Shown in pieces: positions 16,216 to 25,459 of a stretch of 64,000 bases of DNA. The notes beneath the pieces were generated by a model that was not told the origin of the DNA, searched no databases, and was given only the letters and a program-made list of their open reading frames with translations. Made by a program: the position numbers and the translations under genes. Source of the DNA: Halopseudomonas maritima (GTDB lineage Bacteria; Pseudomonadota; Gammaproteobacteria; Pseudomonadales; Pseudomonadaceae); assembly GCF_021545785.1 (NCBI RefSeq), contig NZ_CP079801.1:1736001-1800000 (forward strand), in the 5' to 3' direction. Within the stretch, counting starts at the first letter, position 1. Every line of letters starts with the position of its first letter.

Positions 16216-17772
16216 ATGAACCACCCGCGTTCCCACCTAAAACAGTGGGCCAGAGCTGCGCTCTGCGCAGTCACCCTCGGCGCCGCCCCTCTGGTGGCAG
16301 CCGCCGACAAGCCAAACATTCTGATCATCATGGGTGATGACATCGGCATCACCAACATCAGCAGCTACAGTCACGGTGTCATGGGTTACCAGACCCCGAA
16401 CATCGACAGGCTGGCCAATGAAGGCATGATGTTTACCGACTACTACGGTGAGCAGAGCTGCACCGCCGGCCGTTCGGCCTTTATTACCGGCCAGCATCCG
16501 GTGCGCACCGGTCTGACCAAGGTGGGTGTGCCGGGCGCCCCGGTGGGCATCAAACCGGAAGACCCGACCCTGGCCGAGCTGCTCAAGCCGCTGGGTTATG
16601 CAACCGGTCAGTTCGGTAAGAACCACCTGGGTGACCGTAACGAGTATCTGCCGACCGAGCACGGCTTTGACGAGTTCTTCGGTAACCTCTACCACCTGAA
16701 CGCCGAAGAAGGCCCGGAAGATCCGGACTGGACCACTGACCCCGCGATCGACAAGCTGGTGCGCCCGCGTGGTGTGATCCGCAGCAGTGCCGACGGCAAG
16801 GTGGAAGACCTGGGTCCGCTGACCCGCGAGCGCATGGAGACCATCGACCGCGAGTTCCTGCAGGCCTCGATGGATTTCATCGACCGCTCGGTGAAAGCCG
16901 ACAAGCCGTTCTTTGTCTGGTTTAACTCCACCCGCATGCATTACTACACCCACATTGCCCCGGAAACCGAGGGTCTGTCGGGTCAAGGGTTCTACAACGA
17001 CGGCATGGTCGAGCATGATGGTCAGGTTGGTGAGCTGCTCAAGCAGCTGGATGATCTGGGTATCGCCGACAACACCATCGTCCTCTACACCACCGACAAC
17101 GGCGTGCACTACAACCAGTGGCCTGACGCCGGCATCACCCCGTTCCGTGGCGAGAAAAACACCAACTGGGAAGGCGGCTTCCGCGTTCCGGCGCTGGTAC
17201 GCTGGCCGGGCCAGATCGCCGCTGACGTCGTGTCCAACGACGTCATGTCGCACCAGGACTGGGTACCTACCCTGATGGCCGCTGCCGGTGTGCCGGATGT
17301 GAAAGAAAAGCTGCTGACCGGCTACCGTGCGGGCAGCAAGCAGTACAAGGTGCATCTGGACGGCTTCAACTTCCTGCCCTACCTGCAGGGTGAAAGCGAG
17401 ACGTCACCGCGTAGCCAGTTCTACTACTTCAGCGATGACGGCAAGTTCCTTGCCATCCGTGACGGTGACTGGAAAGTGGTGTTTCAGGAGCAGCGCGCCC
17501 ACCGCTTCGACGTTTGGCGTGACCCCTTTGTTGAGCTGCGTATCCCCAAGGTATTTCACCTGCGTCGTGACCCCTTTGAGCGCGCGGATACCGACTCCAA
17601 CAGCTATAACCTGTGGTGGGACAAGAAGGTGGGTATCGTAGCGCTGCCCGCGATGGTGCGTGTGCAGCAGTTCCTGAGTTCTTTCCAGGAGTTTCCGCCG
17701 CGTCAGCGTCCGGCCAGCTTCACCATCGACCAGATGATGGAAAAGTTCATGAGCATGCAGCCACAGCAGTAA
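16216..17772 (+). CDS. Secreted arylsulfatase
   Basis: 518 residues from the ATG at 16216 with GAGG eight bases upstream. Residues 1-30 form a signal peptide (RxxxK n-region, Ala-rich core, AxA before Asp31). The type I sulfatase core follows: NILIIMGDDIG (metal-binding Asp-Asp), the formylglycine site CTAGR with Cys82, GKNHLGD and YTTDNG. The third position of the motif is Ala rather than the usual Pro (CxPxR). Type I sulfatases need a maturation enzyme that converts Cys to formylglycine; none is in this window. The protein should act in the periplasm on sulfate esters. Confidence 0.91.
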   Translation: MNHPRSHLKQWARAALCAVTLGAAPLVAAADKPNILIIMGDDIGITNISSYSHGVMGYQTPNIDRLANEGMMFTDYYGEQSCTAGRSAFITGQHPVRTGLTKVGVPGAPVGIKPEDPTLAELLKPLGYATGQFGKNHLGDRNEYLPTEHGFDEFFGNLYHLNAEEGPEDPDWTTDPAIDKLVRPRGVIRSSADGKVEDLGPLTRERMETIDREFLQASMDFIDRSVKADKPFFVWFNSTRMHYYTHIAPETEGLSGQGFYNDGMVEHDGQVGELLKQLDDLGIADNTIVLYTTDNGVHYNQWPDAGITPFRGEKNTNWEGGFRVPALVRWPGQIAADVVSNDVMSHQDWVPTLMAAAGVPDVKEKLLTGYRAGSKQYKVHLDGFNFLPYLQGESETSPRSQFYYFSDDGKFLAIRDGDWKVVFQEQRAHRFDVWRDPFVELRIPKVFHLRRDPFERADTDSNSYNLWWDKKVGIVALPAMVRVQQFLSSFQEFPPRQRPASFTIDQMMEKFMSMQPQQ

Positions 17773-17791
17773 GATTCGCGTCAGTGGTTAT

Positions 17792-17820
17792 CAGCGCCCG
17801 GGCTTGTTGCCCGGGCGCTG
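17792..17820. terminator. Terminator-like hairpin shared by convergent genes
   Basis: A perfect 12-bp stem (17792-17803 with 17809-17820) has a 5-base loop. It is between the arylsulfatase and the end of the Bat operon and can serve both; T-richness is modest on either side. Confidence 0.72.
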
Positions 17821-17825
17821 TCGTT

Positions 17826-19001
17826 TCAAGGGTTCAATCGCCAATCGACAGCCGAGCTGCAGGTCGCCGGAGCCGGCCGCCGGGGCAGCGTCTGCAACGC
17901 CAGGCGCAGCGCGTCCGGCTGCCACTCGGCAGCCTCGCCGTAGCAGGCTGCCTGCAGGGCGCCTATAGGGCTGTGCAGGTGGCGCCGCAGCCATGCCTGC
18001 TGATCAGCGGGGAAACAGTCAAGCCAGCTTTGCAGCGCCTGCAGGGCGGCCCGCGGGGTGCCTGCGCGCAGGCACCGGTGCAAGCGCCGTCGGCGCCACC
18101 AGCGACGGCCGTGATCTGAGCACGCCAGCGCATTGCCGATCAGCAGCATTGGCGCCAGTAGCAGGGCCAGGTGCTGCCAGATGCTGACCGGGTGCCGTGC
18201 GACCGCCGCAAGGGGGGCAACCTGCAGACGCCGGGCAGGCAGACTGAGTTGCTGCAGCTGACCGTTGCGGGTGTCGCGCCACTGCAGGGTCAGTGCCGGA
18301 ATCTCCAGCTCGCCGCTCTCCAGCAGCAGGTAACGCACCTCCTCTTCACGCGTGTAGCGCTGAATCACCCGTTCGCCCTGCTGGTCCAGCTGTGGCGGGC
18401 TGCGGTACAGCCGGGTGCCCGGCGGTGCACTGAGCGGCAGGGCCGGAGGAAGCAGGCTGCCCGCCTCGTCCAGCTCGATGCGCAGCCGCCGCAGCAACAC
18501 GTCGCCGACCTGCAGGTCGGTACGCGCCGGGGTATAGCGCTCCGTCAGGCGCAGTTGCGGCGCCAGGGTGTCGCTGGGTGCGCTGCTGGCGGCACTGACG
18601 CTGAAACGCAGGGCTGGCACCGGCAGGGCAAGTTCGCGCGGCTGGCGCTGGCTATCGGCGTAGCGAACCCTAACCTCGCCGGCGTGCAACTGATAGTCGC
18701 CCGGCGGCAAGGGCGCAAAACGGTAGCTGCGCTGTATACCGGCCCAGCTCTGGCCATCGATCCGTGGACTGAGGTTGAGACTGGCACCGGGAGTGGCCTG
18801 GTTACCTGCGTCCAGTTGCAGGGTCGGAAATTGCGGCGCCGCCAGGAAGTAGCTGGGGACCAGCACTTGCAGCTCCAGCTCCAGCGCCTGGCCGCTGGAC
18901 AGGCCGTTCTCGGCGTTGCTCTGCAGGCGCAGCAGCGGTTCGGCAGCGCTTGCCGGCAGCGCCAACGCCAACACCAGATAGAGGATGCGAGCTGGGCTCA
19001 T
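17826..19001 (-). CDS. batD: BatD-like protein
   Basis: 391 residues. A signal peptide (ILYLVLALALPASA) is followed by a beta-rich region typical of BatD, a membrane helix around residues 280-300 (LALLLAPMLLIGNAL) and an Arg-rich cytoplasmic tail. Bat proteins accompany MoxR ATPases and von Willebrand factor A proteins; their molecular role is poorly defined, with links to stress tolerance and envelope protein assembly. The start overlaps the stop of the preceding gene by ATGA (18998-19001), so translation is coupled. It is the last gene of the six-gene operon. Confidence 0.82.
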   Translation of the reverse strand: MSPARILYLVLALALPASAAEPLLRLQSNAENGLSSGQALELELQVLVPSYFLAAPQFPTLQLDAGNQATPGASLNLSPRIDGQSWAGIQRSYRFAPLPPGDYQLHAGEVRVRYADSQRQPRELALPVPALRFSVSAASSAPSDTLAPQLRLTERYTPARTDLQVGDVLLRRLRIELDEAGSLLPPALPLSAPPGTRLYRSPPQLDQQGERVIQRYTREEEVRYLLLESGELEIPALTLQWRDTRNGQLQQLSLPARRLQVAPLAAVARHPVSIWQHLALLLAPMLLIGNALACSDHGRRWWRRRRLHRCLRAGTPRAALQALQSWLDCFPADQQAWLRRHLHSPIGALQAACYGEAAEWQPDALRLALQTLPRRPAPATCSSAVDWRLNP

Positions 19002-20449
19002 GGCTGACCCTCCTGCGGCGTCAGTTGCATCAGCATGCGCCGCTTAAGGTAGCCGGCTGGGCTGCCCTGCAGGTTGTCCAGCCAGAGCTCGGTCTGTTGC
19101 TCACGGCTCTGCTGCTCGGTGACGCTGACGCCGCGCTTGCGTTCAAGATCGTTGCGGACATCGTCGGCGTCCATGTCGGCGTCCTTGGCGTGCTGCTGCT
19201 GCCGGCGTGCTACCAGCAGCAGCGCTCGCTGCAGGTTCTCCTGCGCTTGCTGCCAGTGTGGTCGCAGGGCCAGCGCCAGTTGGTAACGCTCGGCGGCCTC
19301 ACTGTGGCGCTGCAGGCAGCTGAGCGCATTGCCCTGGTTGTAGTAATCCTCGGCGTCGGTGCCCTGCTCAAAGGCCGCCAGTGCCGCCTCGCAGTTGCTG
19401 GCCCGGTACAGCGCCGCGCCGCGCCAGCGCGGGTCGCTGAACAGGGTGGCGGCCTCTGCGTAGGCGCCCTGCCGGTACAGCTGCATGGCCTGTTGCGGCT
19501 CGCTGCGCCAGAGGCGCCAGAGTTCCAGTTCGGCAGCCTCGCTGTGGCCGGGTTGCAGCAGGGGCAACAGCAGCAGCGCCGGCGCGGCTCGCCGCAAGCG
19601 CAGGGCCAGCAGCAGTGCGGCCGGCCAGAGCAGCCACCAGCCGCGGTCATGCCAGCGGCTATCGGGGTCATCCTGGCGCGCCAGCCGCTGGCTGGCATCG
19701 AGCGCGCGCAGCAGCGCAGGCAGGTCGCTGTCATCGTTGCGCATGGCCACCACCGGGCTGTCGAGGCGGCTGGACAGCGCGTCGCTGTCACCGCCAGCGA
19801 CCCACAACAGGCTGTGGCTGTTGGCGAGCGCGGCCTCGGCACCCTCCTCAACATCAGCGCTGATCAGCAGGCGCATGTAAGGCTGGCTGGACTCGGCCTG
19901 CAGTTGGTCCATGACCTGCAGCAGCGCCGGAGTGTCGCGGCCCAGGCGCGGCATCAGTTCAGTGGACAGACTGTCCAGATACAGGGTGAACAGCGTGGCG
20001 TCATCGGTCGGCGGCAGCAACAGGTGGGCGCTGCCGGCGTAGGCCAGCAGGGCGTGGCGGGCGCCGGGACGCTGGGCGAGCAGGTCGTGAATCTTCAGCT
20101 TGGCGCGCTCCAGTCGGGAGACGCCGCGTTCCTGCTGATCCATATCCGAACTCAGATTGAGAGCAATCAGCAGGGGCGCCTGGCGCTCGGCAAAGGGGGG
20201 CGCCTCACGATCCCAGCTGGGTCCGGCGGCGGCCAGCGTGGCCAGCAACAGAATGCAGAGCAGCATCACATTGCCGCCGCTGTTGCGGCCACCGGAGACC
20301 AGCAGGTGCGGCAGCAACTGCGGTGCAATCAACCGCTGCCAGCTGGCGCGGGCGCTGTTGCGACGCAACCACCAGCCCAGCAGCAGCAGCGGGGGCAGCA
20401 ACAGCAGCCAGGCGGGCCGGAGAAAATGCAGTGGCAGCCAGTCGATCAT
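18998..20449 (-). CDS. batB: VWA-TPR protein (BatB/BatC fusion-like)
   Basis: 483 residues from the ATG at 20449, preceded by GGAG with six-base spacing and overlapping the upstream stop by ATGA. There are two N-terminal membrane helices, a von Willebrand A domain (about 85-270), another membrane helix near 300 and TPR-like repeats (about 320-425) before a charged tail. This joins what are separate BatB and BatC proteins in some bacteria. The MIDAS motif that should read DxSxS is Asn-Leu-Ser-Ser-Asp here, so metal binding may be altered. Confidence 0.85.
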   Translation of the reverse strand: MIDWLPLHFLRPAWLLLLPPLLLLGWWLRRNSARASWQRLIAPQLLPHLLVSGGRNSGGNVMLLCILLLATLAAAGPSWDREAPPFAERQAPLLIALNLSSDMDQQERGVSRLERAKLKIHDLLAQRPGARHALLAYAGSAHLLLPPTDDATLFTLYLDSLSTELMPRLGRDTPALLQVMDQLQAESSQPYMRLLISADVEEGAEAALANSHSLLWVAGGDSDALSSRLDSPVVAMRNDDSDLPALLRALDASQRLARQDDPDSRWHDRGWWLLWPAALLLALRLRRAAPALLLLPLLQPGHSEAAELELWRLWRSEPQQAMQLYRQGAYAEAATLFSDPRWRGAALYRASNCEAALAAFEQGTDAEDYYNQGNALSCLQRHSEAAERYQLALALRPHWQQAQENLQRALLLVARRQQQHAKDADMDADDVRNDLERKRGVSVTEQQSREQQTELWLDNLQGSPAGYLKRRMLMQLTPQEGQP

Positions 20450-21411
20450 GCAGGTCTCCGTTGCAGCCACGGCAGGGCGAGCAGCAGGCGCAGCAGCAAC
20501 AATACGATCGCTGCGGCCAGCGGATAGTGGTACAGCGGCGTACGCGGTTGAAATGCGAGCCGCTGCTGCAACTGGGGTGTCAGCCGGTCAAGGGCGGCGA
20601 AGGCGGCGGCCAGTTCAGCCTGATTGCTGGCGTGCAGATAGCGGCCACCAGTGCTACTGGCGATCCGCTGTAGTTGCTCGGCATCCAGTCGCTGTTCGCC
20701 CTCGCCGTCGGGATCGCCAAAGCCGATGGTATGGATGATGATGCCCTGGTCTGCGGCCACTTGAGCGGCTTCGTCGGGCAGCTTACGGCTGGCGGTGTCG
20801 CTGCCATCGCTCAACAGGATCAGTACCCGCTCCTGATTCTGGCTCTGCTGGAACAGGCGGATCGCCAGACCGATGCTGTCGCCCAGCGCGGTACGTCGCC
20901 CAGCGACGCCGGGCTGCAACTCGGCCAGCAGCTGGCGCAGGGTCGCGTGGTCCTGGGTAAAGCTGGTCTGCGTGTAGGGCTCATCGCCGAACACCAGCAG
21001 GCCAAGACGGTCACTGGCGCGGCGTTGAACGAAGGCATCAAGCACCTGTTGAACAGCCCACAGGCGGCTGCGGTCGTCGCCAGCGTCGGTGTTGGCCATC
21101 GACATCGAAGTGTCCACCGCCAGCAGCAGATCACGCAGCGGTTGCGATTTGACCAGCGGCGGCTCCAACCGACTGGGCGCTGCCAGCGCGACCACCAGCA
21201 GACACCAGGCCAGGGCTTCCAGCAGCGTGGCCAGCCAGCCGGCGCTGCTGCCGGCGGCGTTGGCCGGCGTCAGCCCCAGCGGACCGGCCAGCTGATGAAA
21301 GAACGGCAGTCGCAGCGCATCCTGACGTTGCCGGGCACCGGGCAGCCAGCGCTGCAGCAGCCAGGGCAGCGGTAGCAACAGCAACAGCCAGGGCAGATCA
21401 AGGACATACAT
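20446..21411 (-). CDS. batA: VWA-domain membrane protein (BatA-like)
   Basis: 321 residues from the ATG at 21411. Two N-terminal helices flank a short loop, a von Willebrand A domain spans about 75-280 and a C-terminal helix anchors the protein. The MIDAS motif is intact (AVDTSMSM) with LSDGSD further along. It overlaps the DUF4381 gene by 14 bases and the next VWA gene by 4. Its partner ATPase is the MoxR protein of the same operon. Confidence 0.87.
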   Translation of the reverse strand: MYVLDLPWLLLLLPLPWLLQRWLPGARQRQDALRLPFFHQLAGPLGLTPANAAGSSAGWLATLLEALAWCLLVVALAAPSRLEPPLVKSQPLRDLLLAVDTSMSMANTDAGDDRSRLWAVQQVLDAFVQRRASDRLGLLVFGDEPYTQTSFTQDHATLRQLLAELQPGVAGRRTALGDSIGLAIRLFQQSQNQERVLILLSDGSDTASRKLPDEAAQVAADQGIIIHTIGFGDPDGEGEQRLDAEQLQRIASSTGGRYLHASNQAELAAAFAALDRLTPQLQQRLAFQPRTPLYHYPLAAAIVLLLLRLLLALPWLQRRPA

Positions 21412-21868
21412 GATGCTGTATCCAATGGCGGCAGCGGGTGAACAGCAGGGCACGGCGCGATGCGTCCAGGCAGGCGCAGTGTGCTGCTGGCCAGTAGCCC
21501 AGCTCGACCAGCTCCGGCGGCAGCGGCGTGTCGATCTGCTGGTTCAACTGATGCAACCAGCGCTCGCCGTGCAGGCTGGCGACCTGCGCGCGTGGCCAGA
21601 CCTGCAGTGCGGTGTGCCGCAGCAGACCAGGCAGCTGCTGCAGCTGCGCCGGATCCTGTTCGCAGGCCCGTTGCAACGCGTTCAAGCGCTGCACTGCCCG
21701 GCGCCGATAGGCATTGCGCTGGTAGCGGCGCCACTGGCGCAGCCCTTGCCAGAGCAGCGCCAGCGCCAGCAGCAGCAACAGCGCGCAGGCGGCGGGGGCG
21801 GGTGGCCAGGCGGAAATCGGGACTGGCAGCGCCAGGTCATGCAGCTCAGGAATCGGGATATCAGCCAT
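21398..21868 (-). CDS. DUF4381 domain protein
   Basis: 156 residues starting MADIPIPELHDLALPV. One membrane helix (about 23-45, Ala/Leu-rich) is followed by a helical cytoplasmic domain. The family is found almost only between DUF58 and VWA genes of MoxR operons, as here. It overlaps both neighbours (8 bases with DUF58, 14 with BatA). Function is unknown; it is presumably a scaffold of the MoxR-Bat assembly. Confidence 0.84.
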   Translation of the reverse strand: MADIPIPELHDLALPVPISAWPPAPAACALLLLLALALLWQGLRQWRRYQRNAYRRRAVQRLNALQRACEQDPAQLQQLPGLLRHTALQVWPRAQVASLHGERWLHQLNQQIDTPLPPELVELGYWPAAHCACLDASRRALLFTRCRHWIQHHVCP

Positions 21869-22784
21869 GCCCACCCCCCAGCAGTGCGTGCAGTTGCTGC
21901 GCTGCCGGTTGCGCCGCCGACAGCGGCAACACGCCAATACCGATGCCCTGCGGCCACTCCAGGATTTGCTGCAGGCGCAGTTGGTGCAGGCGCTGCAAGG
22001 TCTGACGCTGGCTGCTGCTGTCGAGGTTCAGGCGCATCTGCAGGTCGCCGTCGCTGGCGACCAGCTCGCCACCGCTCGGCAACTCGATCAATAGCGGGTC
22101 CTGGGTCCAGCACAGCAGCAGGTCGTTGTGACGCTGCAGCGCCGAGAGCAGGTCATGGGTCTCGGCGTTCAGGCCATTGAAGTCACTGATCAGAATCAGC
22201 AGGTGATCCTTGCCGGCCAGGCGGCGGGCCCGTTCCAGCACGGCGTTGAGCATATGTGGGCCGTCGCCGGGGTGACGGGCATGCAGCTGCTGGTTGAGCT
22301 CGCACAGACGCCCGAGCAAGTGCATGAAGGCGCGATGGCCGCGTGCCGGGCGCAGCGCTTCGATACTGTCGTCGTTGAACAGCAGCGCGCCCACCCGGTC
22401 GTGCCGCTCCAGCGCCGCCCAGCCGAACAACGCGGCGGTGTGTGCGGCCAGCACCGACTTGGTGGTGTGGCGGCTGCCGAAGAACTGGTTCATGCGCTGG
22501 TCGATCAGCAGCAGTACCGGCTGATCGCGTTCCTCACTGTACAGCCGCAAAAACGGCCGTCCTAGGCGTGCGGTGACCTTCCAGTCAATCAGCCGGGCGT
22601 CGTCGCCGGGCCAGTAAGGGCGCAGCTCCTCGAACGACAGACCGCGCCCGCGCAGACGGGTTTCGTGGCGTCCGGCGAGCACACTGGCGGCCACCTGGCG
22701 GGCGTGCAGCGGCAGTCCCCGCGCTTGCTCGCGCAAGGCGCTGAGTTGCTCCAGATCGACGTAAGCGGCCGAGGACGGCTGCAT
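21861..22784 (-). CDS. DUF58 domain protein
   Basis: 307 residues. The signature region RGLSFEELRPYWPGDDARLIDWKVTAR is present in outline (key residues around Arg-Pro-Tyr and Asp-Asp-x-Arg-x-Ile-Asp-Trp). A VWA-like fold follows (LLLIDQRMNQFFGS and LLILISDFNGL). The start is two bases after the moxR stop. DUF58 proteins pair with MoxR AAA ATPases in envelope or stress functions. Confidence 0.9.
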   Translation of the reverse strand: MQPSSAAYVDLEQLSALREQARGLPLHARQVAASVLAGRHETRLRGRGLSFEELRPYWPGDDARLIDWKVTARLGRPFLRLYSEERDQPVLLLIDQRMNQFFGSRHTTKSVLAAHTAALFGWAALERHDRVGALLFNDDSIEALRPARGHRAFMHLLGRLCELNQQLHARHPGDGPHMLNAVLERARRLAGKDHLLILISDFNGLNAETHDLLSALQRHNDLLLCWTQDPLLIELPSGGELVASDGDLQMRLNLDSSSQRQTLQRLHQLRLQQILEWPQGIGIGVLPLSAAQPAAQQLHALLGGGHG

Positions 22785-22786
22785 GG

Positions 22787-23752
22787 TCAGGCGACTGCCA
22801 CCAACTGCAGCAGCCGCTGCAGCAGCGCATCGGCGGTCAAGCCGCTGGCCTGCGCCCGGTAGGACAAGATCAGGCGGTGGCGTAGCACCGGCAGCAGCGC
22901 CTGCTGCACGTCCTCGGGCAGCACAAACTCGCTGCCGCGCAGCCAGGCGCGGGCGCGTGCCACGCGGTCCAGCGCAATGGCGCCGCGGGGGCTGGCGCCC
23001 ACCTCGACCTGTTCGGCCAGGTCGGCGTCATAGCGTTCGGGCTGGCGGGTGGCACGTACCAGATCGACGATGTACTGCTCAATGGCAGGGCTGACATGAA
23101 TCTGGTCAACCTCGTGCCGCGCCGCCAGCACGGTTGCCTGCGCCATCTTCGACAGTTCGACCGCGCTGTTGCGGTCGTGCTCGCCGCGCACCAGTTGCAG
23201 CATTGCCAGCTCGGATTGCTCATCCGGGTAGTCGACCGTCAGGTGCATCAGGAAGCGGTCAAGCTGGGCCTCGGGTAGCGGGTAGGTACCTTCCTGCTCG
23301 ATCGGGTTCTGGGTGGCCATCACCAGAAACAGCTCGGGCAGCGGGTGACGCTGACCGGCGACCGTCACCTGGCGCTCCTCCATCGCTTCGAGCAAGGCGG
23401 ACTGCACCTTGGCCGGTGCGCGGTTGATCTCGTCGGCGAGCACCAGGTTGGCGAACAGCGGCCCCGGGCGGAAGGTCAGATGCCCCTGCCCCAGCTCACC
23501 GAGGTATTGCTCGGCACCAGTAATGTCGGAGGGCAGCAGATCGGGGGTGAACTGCAGGCGCACGAAGTCGGCTTCCAGGGAGCGGCCGAGCTGCTTGATG
23601 GCGCGGGTCTTGGCCAGGCCCGGCAGACCTTCGACCAGCAGGTGACCGTCAGCCAGCAGCGCCAGCTGCAGCCCTTCGATCAACGCCTGTTGGCCGAGAA
23701 TGCCATGAGCAAGTTGCACGCCGAGTTGTTGGAATTGTTGTCGGTTGTCCAT
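22787..23752 (-). CDS. moxR: MoxR-family AAA+ ATPase
   Basis: 321 residues from the ATG at 23752, with GGAG six bases upstream. Walker A is GLPGLAKT, Walker B LVLADEINRAP, and sensor regions include MATQNPIEQEGTYPLPEAQLDRF in outline. MoxR proteins act as chaperone-like ATPases that remodel VWA-domain partners, which the rest of this operon supplies. It is the first gene of the operon; its promoter must be in the gap to its right. Confidence 0.93.
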   Translation of the reverse strand: MDNRQQFQQLGVQLAHGILGQQALIEGLQLALLADGHLLVEGLPGLAKTRAIKQLGRSLEADFVRLQFTPDLLPSDITGAEQYLGELGQGHLTFRPGPLFANLVLADEINRAPAKVQSALLEAMEERQVTVAGQRHPLPELFLVMATQNPIEQEGTYPLPEAQLDRFLMHLTVDYPDEQSELAMLQLVRGEHDRNSAVELSKMAQATVLAARHEVDQIHVSPAIEQYIVDLVRATRQPERYDADLAEQVEVGASPRGAIALDRVARARAWLRGSEFVLPEDVQQALLPVLRHRLILSYRAQASGLTADALLQRLLQLVAVA

Positions 23753-24125
23753 CGCGGACTCCAAGGTGCATGTCTGGGACGATCCTAGAGCGCTGACAGC
23801 ATTCTTGCATGGCTTTTCATGACAATCGACTGTCTGCAATACCCTGCCATAACCCAGGCGCCTGGCTCAGCCCCGACAGCAATGCCCCGCCTGAATGTTC
23901 TCGCCCCCCTTTGGCCGGCGCCTGCCACGTAAAAGTCGCCGGAAAAGATCGCCGAGGCACAGCAGCGACCGTTGCTCTGCATGACGATATCAGGGGCTTA
24001 TGGGCCTCCTTCAGATGCGGGGGCGCGACTCTGGCAGGTACTCCGCTGTTGCCCGCTGCTGGCTATCTCCTGCTGACCGCATGGCACTGACCGCCTGCTC
24101 GGCGGGGCGCCTGCAGCCCCGGGAA
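23753..24125. other. 373-base region without a gene
   Basis: It lies between moxR (starting at its left edge, minus strand) and the end of the deaminase gene. It must contain the moxR promoter. A GC-rich hairpin (24103-24108 with 24116-24121) just after the deaminase stop lacks a T run. No supported gene was seen. Confidence 0.5.
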
Positions 24126-24608
24126 TCAGTCTTGCCAGAAATCCTCGTGCACACGAATGGATTCCTCTTCCAGCAGCGGGCCAATCACCTCAACCTGGCG
24201 TTGACCGGCCTCGAACACAGTGCGGCACGGCAGGTCCAGCGTCGGGTTTTCCGGGTGGTTGCCGGTCATCTCCTTCAAGCGCTTTTCGCTGGCGCCGTAG
24301 ACCACCCGGCCAACCCCGGCCCAGTACACCGCACCGGCGCACATTGCGCAGGGCTCGGCGCTGGTGTACATGGTGCAGCCGGCCAGCACCTCGGGGCTGT
24401 AGTTGGTGTTGGCGCGGGTCATCAGCACCCGCTCGGCGTGGCCGGTCATGTCGTGATCGGGCAGAAAGGCGTTCAGCTGCTCCATCAGCACGTTGCCGTC
24501 GGCGTCGACCAGAATGGCCGCGAACGGGTGGATGCCCTGCTCGCCGGCATCGATGGCCAGACGGAAGCTCTCGCGCAGAAAATGAATGTCGCGTTCGGTA
24601 TGGCTCAC
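24126..24608 (-). CDS. Nucleoside/nucleobase deaminase (CDA fold)
   Basis: 160 residues from a GTG at 24608; AAGGA is seven bases upstream. A longer frame begins at 24713 but would overlap the permease gene and lacks a ribosome site. Zinc ligands are complete: HAE (in TGHAERV) and PCxxC (in AEPCAMC). The protein belongs to the cytosine/guanine deaminase-like branch of the family. It is the last gene of an importer operon, which fits deamination of an imported base such as a purine or pyrimidine; the actual substrate is open. Confidence 0.86.
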   Translation of the reverse strand: MSHTERDIHFLRESFRLAIDAGEQGIHPFAAILVDADGNVLMEQLNAFLPDHDMTGHAERVLMTRANTNYSPEVLAGCTMYTSAEPCAMCAGAVYWAGVGRVVYGASEKRLKEMTGNHPENPTLDLPCRTVFEAGQRQVEVIGPLLEEESIRVHEDFWQD

Positions 24609-24664
24609 GGGTATGTCCTTGCTTGTATCTTGAAAAGCGGCAGCGCAGACACCGCCGGCTGTTA

Positions 24665-25459
24665 TCACTTCTTCTTCGGCAGGCTCCAGGCGAAGAAGAT
24701 CTGTTGCGTCCATTGCACCGACTTGAACAGCAGCAGGCTGACAATGGCGAGAAAGAACAGACCGGCGAAGGCCTGCGGAATCTTGAAAAACGAGGTCGAG
24801 AACTGAATGAAGTAGCCCAGCCCCTCTTCGGCGGCGACGAACTCGGCTACCACCGCGCCGATGATCGCCAGGGTGATCGCTACCTTGAGGCCGCTGAAGA
24901 TATGCGGAATCGCGTAGGGAATGCGGATCTGCCAGGTTTCCCGGCGGGTCGGCGCATCCAGTGAACGGCTCAGTTCGATCAGCTCGGCTGGCGTCTCGTT
25001 GATCCCGGTGGCGGTGGAGACCACCAGCGGGAAGAAGGTCAGCAGGCAGGTGATCAGCACCCGCGAGGGGTCATCCGAGCCCATCATCACGATGATCAGC
25101 GGTGCCACCGCCACCACCGGGGTGGACTGCACCACCACCAGCATCGGGTACAGGGTGCGCGACAGGAACTCCGAGCGCATCATCGCAATCGCCAGCGGAA
25201 TGCTGATCACGATCGACAGCGCAAAGCCCATCAGGGCGACGCGCAGGGTGGCCCACAGGTGCATCATCCAGCGGCTGAACTCGACATCGAAGAACGCCTT
25301 GCCGATTTCGCTTGGCGCCGGCAGCACGTAGGTCGGCAGCTCAAACACGCGGCAGACCAGCTCCCAGAGCACAATCAGGCCGACAAAGAACAGCCACGGC
25401 GACAGGTTCAGCAGCAGCAGCGCGCGACGCGCTGCGCCGTCAGTGGGCTTCTGGCTCAT
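24665..25459 (-). CDS. ABC transporter permease (nitrate/sulfonate/NMT1 type)
   Basis: 264 residues with about six membrane helices. The EAA-like loop reads SRSLDAPTRRETWQIRIPYAIPHIFSG in outline, typical of SsuC/ThiX permeases. It overlaps the ATPase gene upstream by 20 bases and is followed by the deaminase gene, so importer and enzyme are one transcript. The ligand is set by the binding protein at 26228. Confidence 0.88.
   Translation of the reverse strand: MSQKPTDGAARRALLLLNLSPWLFFVGLIVLWELVCRVFELPTYVLPAPSEIGKAFFDVEFSRWMMHLWATLRVALMGFALSIVISIPLAIAMMRSEFLSRTLYPMLVVVQSTPVVAVAPLIIVMMGSDDPSRVLITCLLTFFPLVVSTATGINETPAELIELSRSLDAPTRRETWQIRIPYAIPHIFSGLKVAITLAIIGAVVAEFVAAEEGLGYFIQFSTSFFKIPQAFAGLFFLAIVSLLLFKSVQWTQQIFFAWSLPKKK

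Noticed and set aside
23809..24090. 93-codon frame in the gap right of moxR
   Set aside because: No ribosome site, odd composition and promoter sequence for moxR must lie here.
24609..24713. Longer start for the deaminase
   Set aside because: It would overlap the permease gene by about 50 bases; the GTG at 24608 has AAGGA at the right spacing.
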